DNA from: Jatrophihabitans sp.
GTDB lineage: Bacteria > Actinomycetota > Actinomycetes > Mycobacteriales > Jatrophihabitantaceae
Length of the DNA: 64,000 nt
Direction of reading: 5' to 3'
NCBI GenBank assembly: GCA_036399055.1
Contig: DASWNX010000002.1
Span: 62,001-126,000, forward strand
Position 1 is the first letter of the stretch. The number at the start of each line of letters is the position of its first letter. Below are positions 38,020 through 46,438 of this stretch, one piece after another. The notes below the pieces were generated by a model. That model had not been told where the DNA came from. It searched no databases and saw only the letters and a list, made by a program, of their open reading frames with translations. The position numbers and the translations under genes are program-made.

Positions 38020-38118
38020 TCGCGGCGGCGGCGCAGGTCGGCCGCGCTCGCGGCGGCGGTCGGCCGCGCTCGCTGCGGCGGCGCGGGTCGGCCGCGCTCG
38101 CGGCGGCGCAGGTCAGCC
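38020..38118. repeat. GC-only tandem repeat at the DUF427 3' end
   Basis: Repeats of GCGCTCGCGGCGGCG(G)CGCAGGTCGGCC-like units fill about 100 bases. The unit at the gene end carries the TGA stop (GGCTGACCTGCGCCGCC); in the copies that trinucleotide is CGA. Confidence 0.75.
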
Positions 38119-38403
38119 GGCGCGGACCTCGACCCCGCGCCAGAAGGCGACCCGGTCCCGGATCTCGGCCGCGGCCTCCTTGGGCTCGGCGTAGTACCAG
38201 GCAGCGTCCTGGTTCAGCTTTCCGTCGACTTCCAGGGAGTAGTAGGACGCGGTGCCCTTCCACGGGCAGACCGTCTCGTACTGCGAGGGGCGCAGCACGT
38301 CCTGCCGGACGGAGTCCAGCGGAAAGTAGTGATTGTTCTCCACGACGACGGTGTCATCGCTCTCGGCGATGACCTCGCCATTCCAGATCGCCTGCATGCT
38401 CAT
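38113..38403 (-). CDS. DUF427 protein
   Basis: This 96-residue protein is a single DUF427 domain: QAIWNGEVIAESDDTVVVEN, HYFPLDSVRQDVL, CPWKGTASYYSLEVDGK, and the closing AAWYYAEPKEAAAEIRDRVA. DUF427 proteins are small beta barrels with unknown chemistry; the conserved CPWKG block suggests ligand binding. Starts at 38403 or 38397 are both possible. Confidence 0.8.
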   Translation of the reverse strand: MSMQAIWNGEVIAESDDTVVVENNHYFPLDSVRQDVLRPSQYETVCPWKGTASYYSLEVDGKLNQDAAWYYAEPKEAAAEIRDRVAFWRGVEVRAG

Positions 38404-38573
38404 GCTGACACGATGCCACGAGATCGCGGTGATCGTCACCCTCCACCGGTCGCGAGACCGCTCGACCGGCATGGCCGGGCGGCAAGTTGCCGGGAAACCA
38501 GCCCAGGACCTAGTTTCGACAGGTTCACACCGTTGCGCGCCTGCAAGTGCCGATCACGAGAGCGAGGTCCCGC

Positions 38574-39275
38574 GTGAGCGAGGACAGCCCAGCCCAGAAC
38601 ACCACCTTCGCCAGCAACGGCGGCCAGGCGCACGGCTATCTGGCGCTGCCGGCCAGCGGCAGCGGTCCCGGCGTGATCGTGATCCAGGAGTGGTGGGGCC
38701 TGACCGATCACATCGTCGACGTGGCTGACCGGCTGGCGGCCGAGGGTTTCACCGCGCTGGCTCCTGACCTGTTCGGCGGCAGGACCGCCCATGACTCCGA
38801 CGAGGCAGGCCGGCTGATGTCGGAGCTGCCGGTGGACAAGGCGGCGCAGGACCTCGCCGGAGCCGTGGACTTCCTACTCGCCAACGAGGCGGTCAGCTCC
38901 ACCAAGGTCGGCGCTGTCGGCTTCTGCATGGGTGGCGGCTTCGTGCTGATGCTGGCCGCTCAGCAAGGGGGCAAGATCGGCGCCGCCGTTCCGTTCTACG
39001 GGGTGGGTGAGGCAGTGCCGTCGCAGTACGCCGGTCTGACAGCGGCGGTGCAGGGCCACTACGGAGAGCAGGACCAGATGTACCCGGTGTCCCAGGCGCG
39101 CGAGCTGGAGCGTCAGATCCGCGAGGAGTCCGGCGCCGACGTCGAGTTCTTCTACTACCCCGCCGGGCACGCCTTCCACAACGAGGGCGATCTGCTGGGC
39201 ACCTATGACCCGGCCTGCGCCAAGCTCGCATGGGAGCGCACCGTGCGGTTCCTCAACGAACGGCTGGACGGATGA
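38574..39275 (+). CDS. dienelactone hydrolase family protein
   Basis: This 233-residue alpha/beta hydrolase has the DLH triad: the nucleophile cysteine in VGAVGFCMGGGFVLML near residue 123, an aspartate in GHYGEQDQMYP and the histidine in PAGHAFHNEG, as well as the VIQEWWGL oxyanion segment. DLH enzymes open enol-lactones such as dienelactone, but most actinobacterial copies have no known substrate. The GTG start has GAGCGAGG upstream; ATGA coupling joins it to the next VOC gene. Confidence 0.85.
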   Translation: MSEDSPAQNTTFASNGGQAHGYLALPASGSGPGVIVIQEWWGLTDHIVDVADRLAAEGFTALAPDLFGGRTAHDSDEAGRLMSELPVDKAAQDLAGAVDFLLANEAVSSTKVGAVGFCMGGGFVLMLAAQQGGKIGAAVPFYGVGEAVPSQYAGLTAAVQGHYGEQDQMYPVSQARELERQIREESGADVEFFYYPAGHAFHNEGDLLGTYDPACAKLAWERTVRFLNERLDG

Positions 39276-39838
39276 CCGCGGCCGACCAGCCCGACCGGCC
39301 GGATCAGCCCGGCGAGCCCAAACAGCCCGACCAAGCCGAACAGGCTCGACTGGCCGAGCGCCGGGCCGAGTTGCGCCAGCGGTACCTGGTCCCCCCCGAA
39401 CGCCGGCCGGCCTCCAACGCCCGCGGGATCCATCACGCGGCGCTGATCTGCAGCGACCCTGAGGCCACCATCCGGTTCTATCAGGACCTGCTGGGCTTCC
39501 CCCTGATCGAGCTGGTCGAGAACCGCGACTACCCCGGCTCGTCGCACTTCTTCTTCGACCTCGGCAACTCGACGCTGCTGGGCTTCTTCGACTTTCCCGG
39601 CCTCGGCCTCGAGCCCGGCAAGGAAGCCCTCGGAGGAGTGCAGCACATCGCGATCTCGGTGGAGCCCGGTCGCCATGCCGAGCTGCGGGCCCGGCTCGAC
39701 GCCGAGGGGATCGCCTACGGCGGCCCGGACAAGGGCATCGAGGAGTCGCTGTACTTCCGCGATCCTGACGGCATCGGAATCGAGCTGCTCAGCGACGAGC
39801 TGATGTACTTCGGCGGCCAGTGGCTGGACGGCAGGTGA
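39272..39838 (+). CDS. VOC family (glyoxalase-like) protein
   Basis: This 188-residue protein begins with an acidic/Pro-rich tail (about 1-50) followed by one glyoxalase-type domain: GIHHAALICSDPEATIRFYQ, FFFDLGNSTLLGFFDFPG, GVQHIAISVEPGRHAELRAR and YFRDPDGIGIELLSD. The histidines and glutamates fit a metal-binding VOC fold such as a ring-cleavage or isomerase enzyme. Coupled to the dienelactone-hydrolase-like gene; together they may be a small aromatic or lactone degradation unit. Confidence 0.8.
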   Translation: MTAADQPDRPDQPGEPKQPDQAEQARLAERRAELRQRYLVPPERRPASNARGIHHAALICSDPEATIRFYQDLLGFPLIELVENRDYPGSSHFFFDLGNSTLLGFFDFPGLGLEPGKEALGGVQHIAISVEPGRHAELRARLDAEGIAYGGPDKGIEESLYFRDPDGIGIELLSDELMYFGGQWLDGR

Positions 39839-39839
39839 G

Positions 39840-40130
39840 GACTTCCCGGCCAACAACGTCACCTACACCTACGGCGCGGCCGGCGCTACGGGCACCAACG
39901 ACGTGGTGGTTCCGCCGCCGTCCCGGGACGGCGGGCCGACCACCCAGGTGTTCCAGTACGACGACCTGTACCGGCTCACCGGCGCCAGCGGCTCGTACCT
40001 GTCCGCTCCGGGCAAGACCGACCGTCACACCCTCGCGCACATCCACCGCGACCTCGCCGACGCGGCCCGGCCGATGATGGGCCTGAACATGAGCGCCGAG
40101 GTGTGCCCGGCCGGGAAGGTCTCCTTCTAG
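39840..40130 (+). pseudogene. RHS/YD-repeat fragment fused to an unidentified C-terminus
   Basis: The frame from 39840 reads NNVTYTYGAAG and VFQYDDLYRLTGASGSYLSA, which are RHS/YD-repeat motifs, but only one repeat's worth remains. It runs without a stop into an unrelated tail ending MMGLNMSAEVCPAGKVSF at 40130. Its TAG overlaps the GH3 stop on the other strand (CTAG). The lack of a start and of the rest of an RHS protein marks it as debris at the left edge of the 40-51 kb island. Confidence 0.65.
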
Positions 40131-41851
40131 ACCTCGGCCAGGGCCGCCGCGGCGTGGGTGAGCAGCGAGCCGTCCCGCTGGATCCAGTGGTGCTTGAGCT
40201 GCGCGGGTGAGGCGCCCTCGCGCCGGCGCCGGTCCTCCACCCGGGCGAACGTGCCCGGCGGCACCCGCAGCAGCGCGAGCGGGGTGAGCCGGTCGGCGGC
40301 CCGCTTGTCCGCGTACTCGATGTTGAGCTGCTGCAGGGCGGTCTCAACGTCCTCGGCGAACCGGTCGGGGGACAGCGGCAGGTCGTCGGCCCACTCGATC
40401 ATCAGGGTGTAGCCGGGGGGCGCGGCCCAGACCGGCACGCAGCTGAACAGCGGCAGGCTGCGCCACTGGTCGCCCAGCGCGGCCCGCACGGCCAGGTAGA
40501 CGTCCTTCTCGGTCAGCTTCTCGCCGGTGAAGGAGCTGCCGAAGCCGGACCGGCCGACGAAGTCCAGCCGCGGGACCTGCCCGATCCGGCCGACCACGGT
40601 GTAGAGGTCGCCCAGGGCGTACCGGTAGAGACCGTTGGCCTGGGTCATCACCACCTCGTACGTCCGGCCGACCTCGACCTCGTGGAAGTCGAGCGTCTCC
40701 ACGTCCGGCTCCAGCGGGACCTCCTCGTCGCGGTCCTCGGCCGGGACGAACTCGTACAGGCCGAGGTCGACGGCGAGCGGCCCGGCCGACCGGTGCCCGT
40801 CCACCGGGATCGTGATGATCCCCTCGGTGCCGGTCGCGCTGAAGGGCAGCTTGGGCACCCCTGGGGTGACCTCGTCCAGCCAGGGCCGGTAGAGCGCGGC
40901 CGAGGCCGAGTTCCAGGCGACCACCAGCGCGAGCCCGGGCCACAGGTCGGTCAGCCGCAGCATGCCCCGGTTGGCCCGGCGGATGCCGGCCAGCCGGGAG
41001 GCCAGGTCGGGGTCGGCCCCGCCGTGGCACGGCCGCCCCTCTAGCGTGCCGTTGCGCAGGTCAGAGACCAGGTCGTCGGCCCGCTCGGCCAGCACCTCGG
41101 CCACCCCGACGATCTTGGAGGCGTTCAGCGCGACGACCAGCCGCACGTCCGCCCCGGCCAGCAACCGCAGCTTGCGGTAGAGGCCGTTGCGGTAGCTCTC
41201 GCCCTCGACGCCCTGGAACCAGCTCTCGTCGTACCAGGGCGGCAGCCAGTCGACGCTGCTCACCGCGGCCGGCCGCTGGGAGATGCCGTAGCTGGGGTAG
41301 TCGCCGACGCTGGTGGAGGTGCTGGACCGCTCCCAGGACAGGTCCAGGACGGTCGCGCCCGGCACCATGCCGACGGACTCGAAGTAGAGCCCCCACTGGG
41401 CGTAGAGCGCCCGGCCCCGGTAGGCGTTGCGCCAGTGCCGGGTGGTCGGGATCAGCTTCGGCTGCCCGCTGGAGCCGGAGGTGCGCAGCAGCGCGTACGG
41501 CTCGCTGCGGGTCAGCACGTTGGCGTCGCCGTCCAGCAGCTTGTCCACGTACGGCCGGAGGTCGGAGTAGCTGTGCACCGGGACCGCGCGCTTCCAGTCC
41601 CGCAGGGTGCGCACGGCCGCCAGCCCGTGCCGCTTGCCGAAGTAGGTCCCCTCGGCCTGGTCGAGGATGTCCCGGAACACCGCGGCGCTCGGGGCGTGGG
41701 CGTCGTGGCAGGCGGCGCGCTGCCGGGCCAGCGCCCGGCGGGTCCCGGTGAGGAACGCCGGGGGCACCGAGGACTGGTTGACGTGCGTCCAGGGGGACAG
41801 GGCGGGGGCGCCCGGACCCGGGTCGGCGGGGGACGTTCGGACAGTCGTCAT
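40127..41851 (-). CDS. GH3-family acyl-adenylating amide synthetase
   Basis: This 574-residue protein belongs to the GH3 auxin-responsive family: ATP loop LRTSGSSGQPKLIPTT near residue 122, FSATGTEGIITIPV, and YRYALGDLYTVVGR, then a small C-terminal domain with GEKLTEKDVYLAVRAAL. In plants GH3 enzymes couple an acid to an amino acid by an adenylate; bacterial copies are rare outside specialised-metabolite clusters. Here it is the last gene of the ten-gene operon and probably forms an amide or amidates the final product. It starts two bases after the MFS stop. Confidence 0.87.
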   Translation of the reverse strand: MTTVRTSPADPGPGAPALSPWTHVNQSSVPPAFLTGTRRALARQRAACHDAHAPSAAVFRDILDQAEGTYFGKRHGLAAVRTLRDWKRAVPVHSYSDLRPYVDKLLDGDANVLTRSEPYALLRTSGSSGQPKLIPTTRHWRNAYRGRALYAQWGLYFESVGMVPGATVLDLSWERSSTSTSVGDYPSYGISQRPAAVSSVDWLPPWYDESWFQGVEGESYRNGLYRKLRLLAGADVRLVVALNASKIVGVAEVLAERADDLVSDLRNGTLEGRPCHGGADPDLASRLAGIRRANRGMLRLTDLWPGLALVVAWNSASAALYRPWLDEVTPGVPKLPFSATGTEGIITIPVDGHRSAGPLAVDLGLYEFVPAEDRDEEVPLEPDVETLDFHEVEVGRTYEVVMTQANGLYRYALGDLYTVVGRIGQVPRLDFVGRSGFGSSFTGEKLTEKDVYLAVRAALGDQWRSLPLFSCVPVWAAPPGYTLMIEWADDLPLSPDRFAEDVETALQQLNIEYADKRAADRLTPLALLRVPPGTFARVEDRRRREGASPAQLKHHWIQRDGSLLTHAAAALAEV

Positions 41852-41852
41852 G

Positions 41853-43055
41853 TCATCTCTCGACCTTCGACTCCGCGGCCACCGGGGCGAAGCCCGGAAT
41901 CCTGGCCATCAGCAGCAGGCCCAGGGCCGCGACGGCCCCGACCACGAACGTGCAGAACCAGAGCAGCTCGTAACCCCAGGCGTTCGCGACGGTGATCCCG
42001 ACCGGTCCGCCGACCACGAAGGCCGCGTTCCAAGCGAAGAAGAACGCCCCCTGGTAGCTGCTCGTACGCCCGGCCGGGGCCCGCTTGGCCAGGAAGGTCG
42101 CCGACATCGGCGCCCACAGCACCTCGCCGGCCGTCCAGACCACGACGGCGGCGACGAACGTCGGGATGCCGCTGGCGAACGCGTTCATCCCGAAGCCGAT
42201 CGCCACCAGCAGGGCGGCCAGGGCCAGCGGGACCTCGTCGCGCATGCCCCGGACCAGCCGCGGCACCAGCGGCAGCAGCAGCACCGACAGCACGGCGTTG
42301 ACCGCGATGATCAGCCCGATCTCGGCCGCGGTCAGGCCCTCGGACCGCATGTGCAGCGGCAGGGTGGAGTTCAGTTGCAGGTAGATCGCGGCCAGCAGGG
42401 CGGTCAGGCCGAGGAACACCAGCAGCACCCGGGACCGGAACGGCTCGACCAGGCCCAGCACCGTGCGGCGCAGCAGGGTCGAGCCCTCCTGCTCGGCAGC
42501 CGCCGCCCGCTCGTCCACCGGCAGCCACCAGACCAGGGACGCGTACGCCAGGCTCGACGCCGCCCACAGCACGAACAACCCGGCCGGGGCCACCGTGAGC
42601 AGGACGCCGGCCAGCACCGGCCCGAGCGACATGCCGACGTTGAAGCCGATCAGCAGGATGCTGTACGCCTTGGCGAACTGCTCGTGCGGGACCAGCGTGG
42701 CGATGAGCCCGGCCGCGGCCGGGCGGTCGACCGAGGACAGCACCCCGGCCAGCAGCGACAGCACACCGATCACCCGGATGTCGGTGGAGATCAGGAACAG
42801 CATCGCCGTGACCAGCGCGACCGGCTGCGACCACAGGATGGTCCGCCGCGCCCCGACCAGGTCCGCGACCACACCGCCCAGCAGGCCGCCGACCAGCACC
42901 CCGGCCCCGAACAGGCCCACGATGACCGCGATCGTCCGGTCGTCGGCCAGGCCGTCCTCCTGGAGGTAGAGCACCAGGAAGGCGGGCGCCAGCAGGCCGA
43001 CCCGGTAGAGGGTCTGCCCGAGCCAGAGCAACCAGAACGGACGTGGCAGGGTCAT
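41853..43055 (-). CDS. MFS transporter (probable product exporter)
   Basis: This 400-residue protein has 12 membrane helices and MFS motif A (GVVADLVGARRTILWSQPVA). No signal or large soluble domain is present. It belongs to the drug-H+ antiporter type and, by position in the operon, would export the cluster's product or give self-resistance. The ATG overlaps the FAH-fold gene stop by one base (TGATG). Confidence 0.88.
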   Translation of the reverse strand: MTLPRPFWLLWLGQTLYRVGLLAPAFLVLYLQEDGLADDRTIAVIVGLFGAGVLVGGLLGGVVADLVGARRTILWSQPVALVTAMLFLISTDIRVIGVLSLLAGVLSSVDRPAAAGLIATLVPHEQFAKAYSILLIGFNVGMSLGPVLAGVLLTVAPAGLFVLWAASSLAYASLVWWLPVDERAAAAEQEGSTLLRRTVLGLVEPFRSRVLLVFLGLTALLAAIYLQLNSTLPLHMRSEGLTAAEIGLIIAVNAVLSVLLLPLVPRLVRGMRDEVPLALAALLVAIGFGMNAFASGIPTFVAAVVVWTAGEVLWAPMSATFLAKRAPAGRTSSYQGAFFFAWNAAFVVGGPVGITVANAWGYELLWFCTFVVGAVAALGLLLMARIPGFAPVAAESKVER

Positions 43056-43915
43056 CACGAGAGCTTCCCGGTGACCCCGTCCGGCGCCGTGCAGCGGTTG
43101 CGGAGCCCGCCGATCCCCTCGATGTGGCTGACCACCTCGTCCCCGACCCGCAGGTAGCGCGGGGGCGTCATGGTCATCCCCATCCCGCCCGGGGTGCCGG
43201 TGAAGATGAGGTCGCCGGGCAGCAGCGCGCACACCCCGGACAGCCGGGCCACCAGCTCGGCCACCGGGAAGATCAGCTGCCGGGTCCGGGCGTCCTGCAC
43301 GGTCTCGCCGTTGACCCGGCACGACAGCCCCAGGTCGTCGCGGTCGGCCAGCTCGTCCGGGGTGACCAGCACCGGCCCGGTCGGGCCGAAGGCCGGGAAC
43401 GACTTCCCCAGCGAGAACTGCTTGGCCGGTCCGCCCAGCTGCAGGGTCCGCTCGGAGAAGTCCTGGCCGGCGGTGACCCCGGCCACGACGTCCCAGGCCG
43501 CCGCAGCCGGCACCCGGTGGGCGGCCCGGCCGATCACCACGACCAGCTCGACCTCCCAGTCCACCGTGTCCGTCGGCAGCGGGACGTCCGCGTACGGACC
43601 GACCACGCAGGCCGGGAACTTGGTGAAGGTGACCGGCAGGTCCGCCGGTGTGGGCAGCACCAGCGGGCGGTCGCGGTAGTTGCTGGCCACCGCGAAGACC
43701 TGGCGCGGCCGCGGCGACGGCGCGCCGAGCTCGGCCGGGTCCCAGGGCGCGCCCGCCGCCACGTCCACGTCCCGGGACCAGGCCACGACCTCCGCCCACC
43801 GGTCGAGCACCGCCATCGGGTCGGCCGGGAACCGGCCCCCGCTGGCCCGGGCGACGTCCACCGACCGGTCGCCCGCCACCAGGTGGGCCCGGCCGGCCAG
43901 GTTGGCCATCCGCAT
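43055..43915 (-). CDS. fumarylacetoacetate hydrolase (FAH) fold enzyme
   Basis: This 286-residue protein has the FAH family core: VFAVASNYRDRPLVLP, VGPYADVPLPTDTVDWEVEL with the metal-binding E-x-E, TAGQDFSERTLQ (in place of NDVTARD), KSFPAFGPTGPVLV and TGTPGGMGM. The NYxxH histidine is Arg here, so catalysis may differ from fumarylpyruvate hydrolases. Family reactions include C-C bond hydrolysis, decarboxylation and hydration of 2,4-dioxo acids, which would fit a tailoring step on an acyl chain. Confidence 0.83.
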   Translation of the reverse strand: MRMANLAGRAHLVAGDRSVDVARASGGRFPADPMAVLDRWAEVVAWSRDVDVAAGAPWDPAELGAPSPRPRQVFAVASNYRDRPLVLPTPADLPVTFTKFPACVVGPYADVPLPTDTVDWEVELVVVIGRAAHRVPAAAAWDVVAGVTAGQDFSERTLQLGGPAKQFSLGKSFPAFGPTGPVLVTPDELADRDDLGLSCRVNGETVQDARTRQLIFPVAELVARLSGVCALLPGDLIFTGTPGGMGMTMTPPRYLRVGDEVVSHIEGIGGLRNRCTAPDGVTGKLS

Positions 43916-43972
43916 GTCAGCCCGCCAGCCCGGTGTGCGGGCCGGCGTGGAACACCAGCGGCTCGGTGTCGG

Positions 43973-45088
43973 TCACGGACGGCCGCCGCGGGCCGTGATG
44001 GCCCAGTCGACCGCCTCCACCGGCCGCGCCGTGGTCCCGGTGAAGCGCGGGGCCACGTAGCGGGCCAGCAGCTGCATGCTGCGGTCGGTCTTCTCCCAGC
44101 TGGTCCAGTCGGCCACGTAGACCAGCAGGGTGCCGAAGCCGCCGGTGCGCTCCTGCATGGCCTGCAGCCCGGCCACCACGTCGTCGGGCGATCCGACCAG
44201 GGCGCCGCCCGCCTCGACCCGCGCCTCCAGCATGCTCTCCCGGGGCACCCCCGGGCTGAGCACCTCCCGGCCGGCGGCCCGGCCGAAGTAGTCGAACAGC
44301 CAGCGGTCGTAGCCCTCCCGCACGTCGGCGTACGCCTGCTCGCGGGTCTCGGCCACGTGCACCGGCAGCGCGATCCGCCAGGCCGAGCGGTCCATCGTGT
44401 TGCCGTGCTCCTGCGCCGCGGCCACGGCGTGCTCCCACTGCCGGCCCAGGTCGATGTGCTGCGGGGCGCCCGGGGTCATCAGCGCGAACGGCAGCGCGAA
44501 GGAGCACATGCTCAGCCCGTACTGCCCGGCCAGCCGGGGGCTGGCGGTCGAGGTGCCGCTGGTGGCCATGGCCACCTCGATGCCGGCCGGGCTGAACCGG
44601 GGCAGCTGGAGCTTGGCGTCGTGCAGCTCGTACCAGTCGGTCTTGTCGGTGACCCGCTCGGTGCCGTTGACCAGCTCCAGCACCGTCGGCAGCGCCTCGG
44701 CCAGCCGGGTGCGCTGCACCGGCGGCTCCAGGCCGAACATGCCCGCGTCGAACGGCACGCCCGGCCCGACCCCGAGGATGTAGCGGCCGCGGCTGAGGTG
44801 GTCCAGGTGGACGGCCCGGCTGGCGACGTGGAAGGGGTGGTGGCCAGACAGCGGCACCACCCCGTTGGCCAGCTTGATCTGCCGGGTGCGCTGGGACGCG
44901 GCGGCGATCATCGTCTCCGGAGCACCGACCAGCCCCCAGCCCAGGGAGTGGTGCTCCCCGAACCACGCCTCGTCGAAGTTGAGGTCGTCCAACTGCTCGA
45001 CGAGATCGAGGTTCCGCCGGATGGCGAGATGCGGGTCCTGGCCGGTCTCATGGACGGGCGACAGGAACACGCCGATGCGACTGTGCAT
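43973..45088 (-). CDS. LLM-class flavin-dependent monooxygenase
   Basis: This 371-residue protein is of the bacterial luciferase-like family: FDEAWFGEHHSLGWGL, GVVPLSGHHPFHVASRAVHL, RGRYILGVGPG and the C-terminal EAGGALVGSPDDVVAGLQAM. It uses reduced FMN or F420 to oxygenate or dehydrogenate the substrate. AGGAGG before the ATG is a strong ribosome binding site, one of the few in this operon. The chemistry (Baeyer-Villiger, N-hydroxylation, hydroxylation) cannot be read from sequence. Confidence 0.88.
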   Translation of the reverse strand: MHSRIGVFLSPVHETGQDPHLAIRRNLDLVEQLDDLNFDEAWFGEHHSLGWGLVGAPETMIAAASQRTRQIKLANGVVPLSGHHPFHVASRAVHLDHLSRGRYILGVGPGVPFDAGMFGLEPPVQRTRLAEALPTVLELVNGTERVTDKTDWYELHDAKLQLPRFSPAGIEVAMATSGTSTASPRLAGQYGLSMCSFALPFALMTPGAPQHIDLGRQWEHAVAAAQEHGNTMDRSAWRIALPVHVAETREQAYADVREGYDRWLFDYFGRAAGREVLSPGVPRESMLEARVEAGGALVGSPDDVVAGLQAMQERTGGFGTLLVYVADWTSWEKTDRSMQLLARYVAPRFTGTTARPVEAVDWAITARGGRP

Positions 45089-45135
45089 AGCAAATCCTCC
45101 TGGGACGGATGGGCTGCCGACGCCGGGTGCGGCGG

Positions 45136-46395
45136 TCAGTCGAATCGGTAGACGCGGTCCTTCAGGGCGCGCACCTCGGCGTAGTCCGCGGCCAGCGCCG
45201 CGTCGTCGTCGGCGACGAAGAAGACCCGCAGCGGGCTGGTCAGCAGGTCGACGGTGCGCCGGACCCGGCCGCCCGGCTTGATCTTCACCAGCACCTTGTG
45301 GACCGTCGGCATCGCGGTGATCCGGGCCACCACGTCCTCGTCCACCGCGGTGACGACGCCCTCCAGCTCGGTCGGGGCGTTGTAGACGACGCCCGAGCGC
45401 AGCTTCGGGTACGTCCGGTCGCCGTACTCCTTCTGGAACTCGGCCGGCCGCACGTACGCCCGCACGTCCAGCGCGGCCTGGTTGCCGCCGGTGCAGACGT
45501 CGTGGAAGCCGGGGTCGAGGTTGCCGTTGACCCGGGCCCCCACCTCCACCAGCACCGGGCCGTCCTCGGTGACGATGACCTCGTGGTGGGCCGCGCCCCA
45601 GCGCAGGCCGAGCGCGTCCAGCACCTCGTCGACGTACGGGACCAGCTCGGCGACCACCGGGGACCCGGGGTCGAGGAGGATGTCCCGGTCGTAGATGTTG
45701 CGGCCGTCGGGCAGCAGGGTCTTCTCGTAGCGCCAGACGCCGCAGACGTAGCGCCGGCCGTCGGAGCTGACCGTGTCCACGATGTACTCGGCGCCGCGCA
45801 GGTAGGACTGGACCAGCACCTCGGTGTTGCGGAACCCGAAGATGTCGCTGGTGCCCAGCACGTGCTCGGCCGCCGCGCGCACCTGCTCCGGGGTGGTGCA
45901 GATGAACACCCCGTCGGTGGCGGCGGAGCTGATCGGCTTCACCACCACCGGCCGGCCGTCCTCACCCGCGGCCCACGCCACCGCGGCGGCCGGTTCGGCC
46001 GTCCGCAGCTGGCGCGCGCAGCGCACGCCGGCCCGGCGCAGCGCCTCGATCATCTCGAACTTGTCCCGGCGGGCCCGGGACAGCGCGGTGCCGTTGGACG
46101 GCAGCCCCAGCGCCGTGCTGAGCCGGTCGGCCAGCTCGACCGCGGACTCCTGCCCGGGGACCAGGCAGACCGGGTCGTAGCCGCGCAGCCGCTCGACCAG
46201 CGCCGCCTCCCCGTCCATGACGATGTTCTCGTCGTAGGCGCTCAGGTTCGGCGGGCTCATCGTCGGGATCAGCTCCGGGGTGCTCTGCACGTGCACCAGC
46301 CGGACGTCGTACGGGGCGAACGCGGCCGGGAAGAAGTTGCCGGCGGAGTAGCTGTCCACCACCACCGCGACCTGCCTAGCGTCGCTTCTGGTCAT
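45136..46395 (-). CDS. ATP-grasp ligase (amino-acid or dipeptide ligase-like)
   Basis: This 419-residue ATP-grasp enzyme has RRDKFEMIEALRRAGV as N-lobe entry, VVVKPISSAATDGVF as the nucleotide-binding strand, EYIVDTVSSDG, and the metal box VLVEVGARVNGN. The layout is that of bacilysin ligase BacD and other L-amino acid ligases that make peptide bonds through an acyl phosphate. ATG 46395 has GAGGTGACG upstream; a longer start at 46455 overlaps the previous gene. It is the best candidate for the step that joins two amino acids. Confidence 0.86.
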   Translation of the reverse strand: MTRSDARQVAVVVDSYSAGNFFPAAFAPYDVRLVHVQSTPELIPTMSPPNLSAYDENIVMDGEAALVERLRGYDPVCLVPGQESAVELADRLSTALGLPSNGTALSRARRDKFEMIEALRRAGVRCARQLRTAEPAAAVAWAAGEDGRPVVVKPISSAATDGVFICTTPEQVRAAAEHVLGTSDIFGFRNTEVLVQSYLRGAEYIVDTVSSDGRRYVCGVWRYEKTLLPDGRNIYDRDILLDPGSPVVAELVPYVDEVLDALGLRWGAAHHEVIVTEDGPVLVEVGARVNGNLDPGFHDVCTGGNQAALDVRAYVRPAEFQKEYGDRTYPKLRSGVVYNAPTELEGVVTAVDEDVVARITAMPTVHKVLVKIKPGGRVRRTVDLLTSPLRVFFVADDDAALAADYAEVRALKDRVYRFD

Positions 46396-46438
46396 CGTCA
46401 CCTCTTGGGAGCTGCGGTCCGGGACCGGGCCGGAATGG

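Noticed and set aside
44908..45093. Alternative frames over the start of the luciferase-like gene
   Set aside because: The frame at 43973-45088 carries all family motifs and an AGGAGG site.
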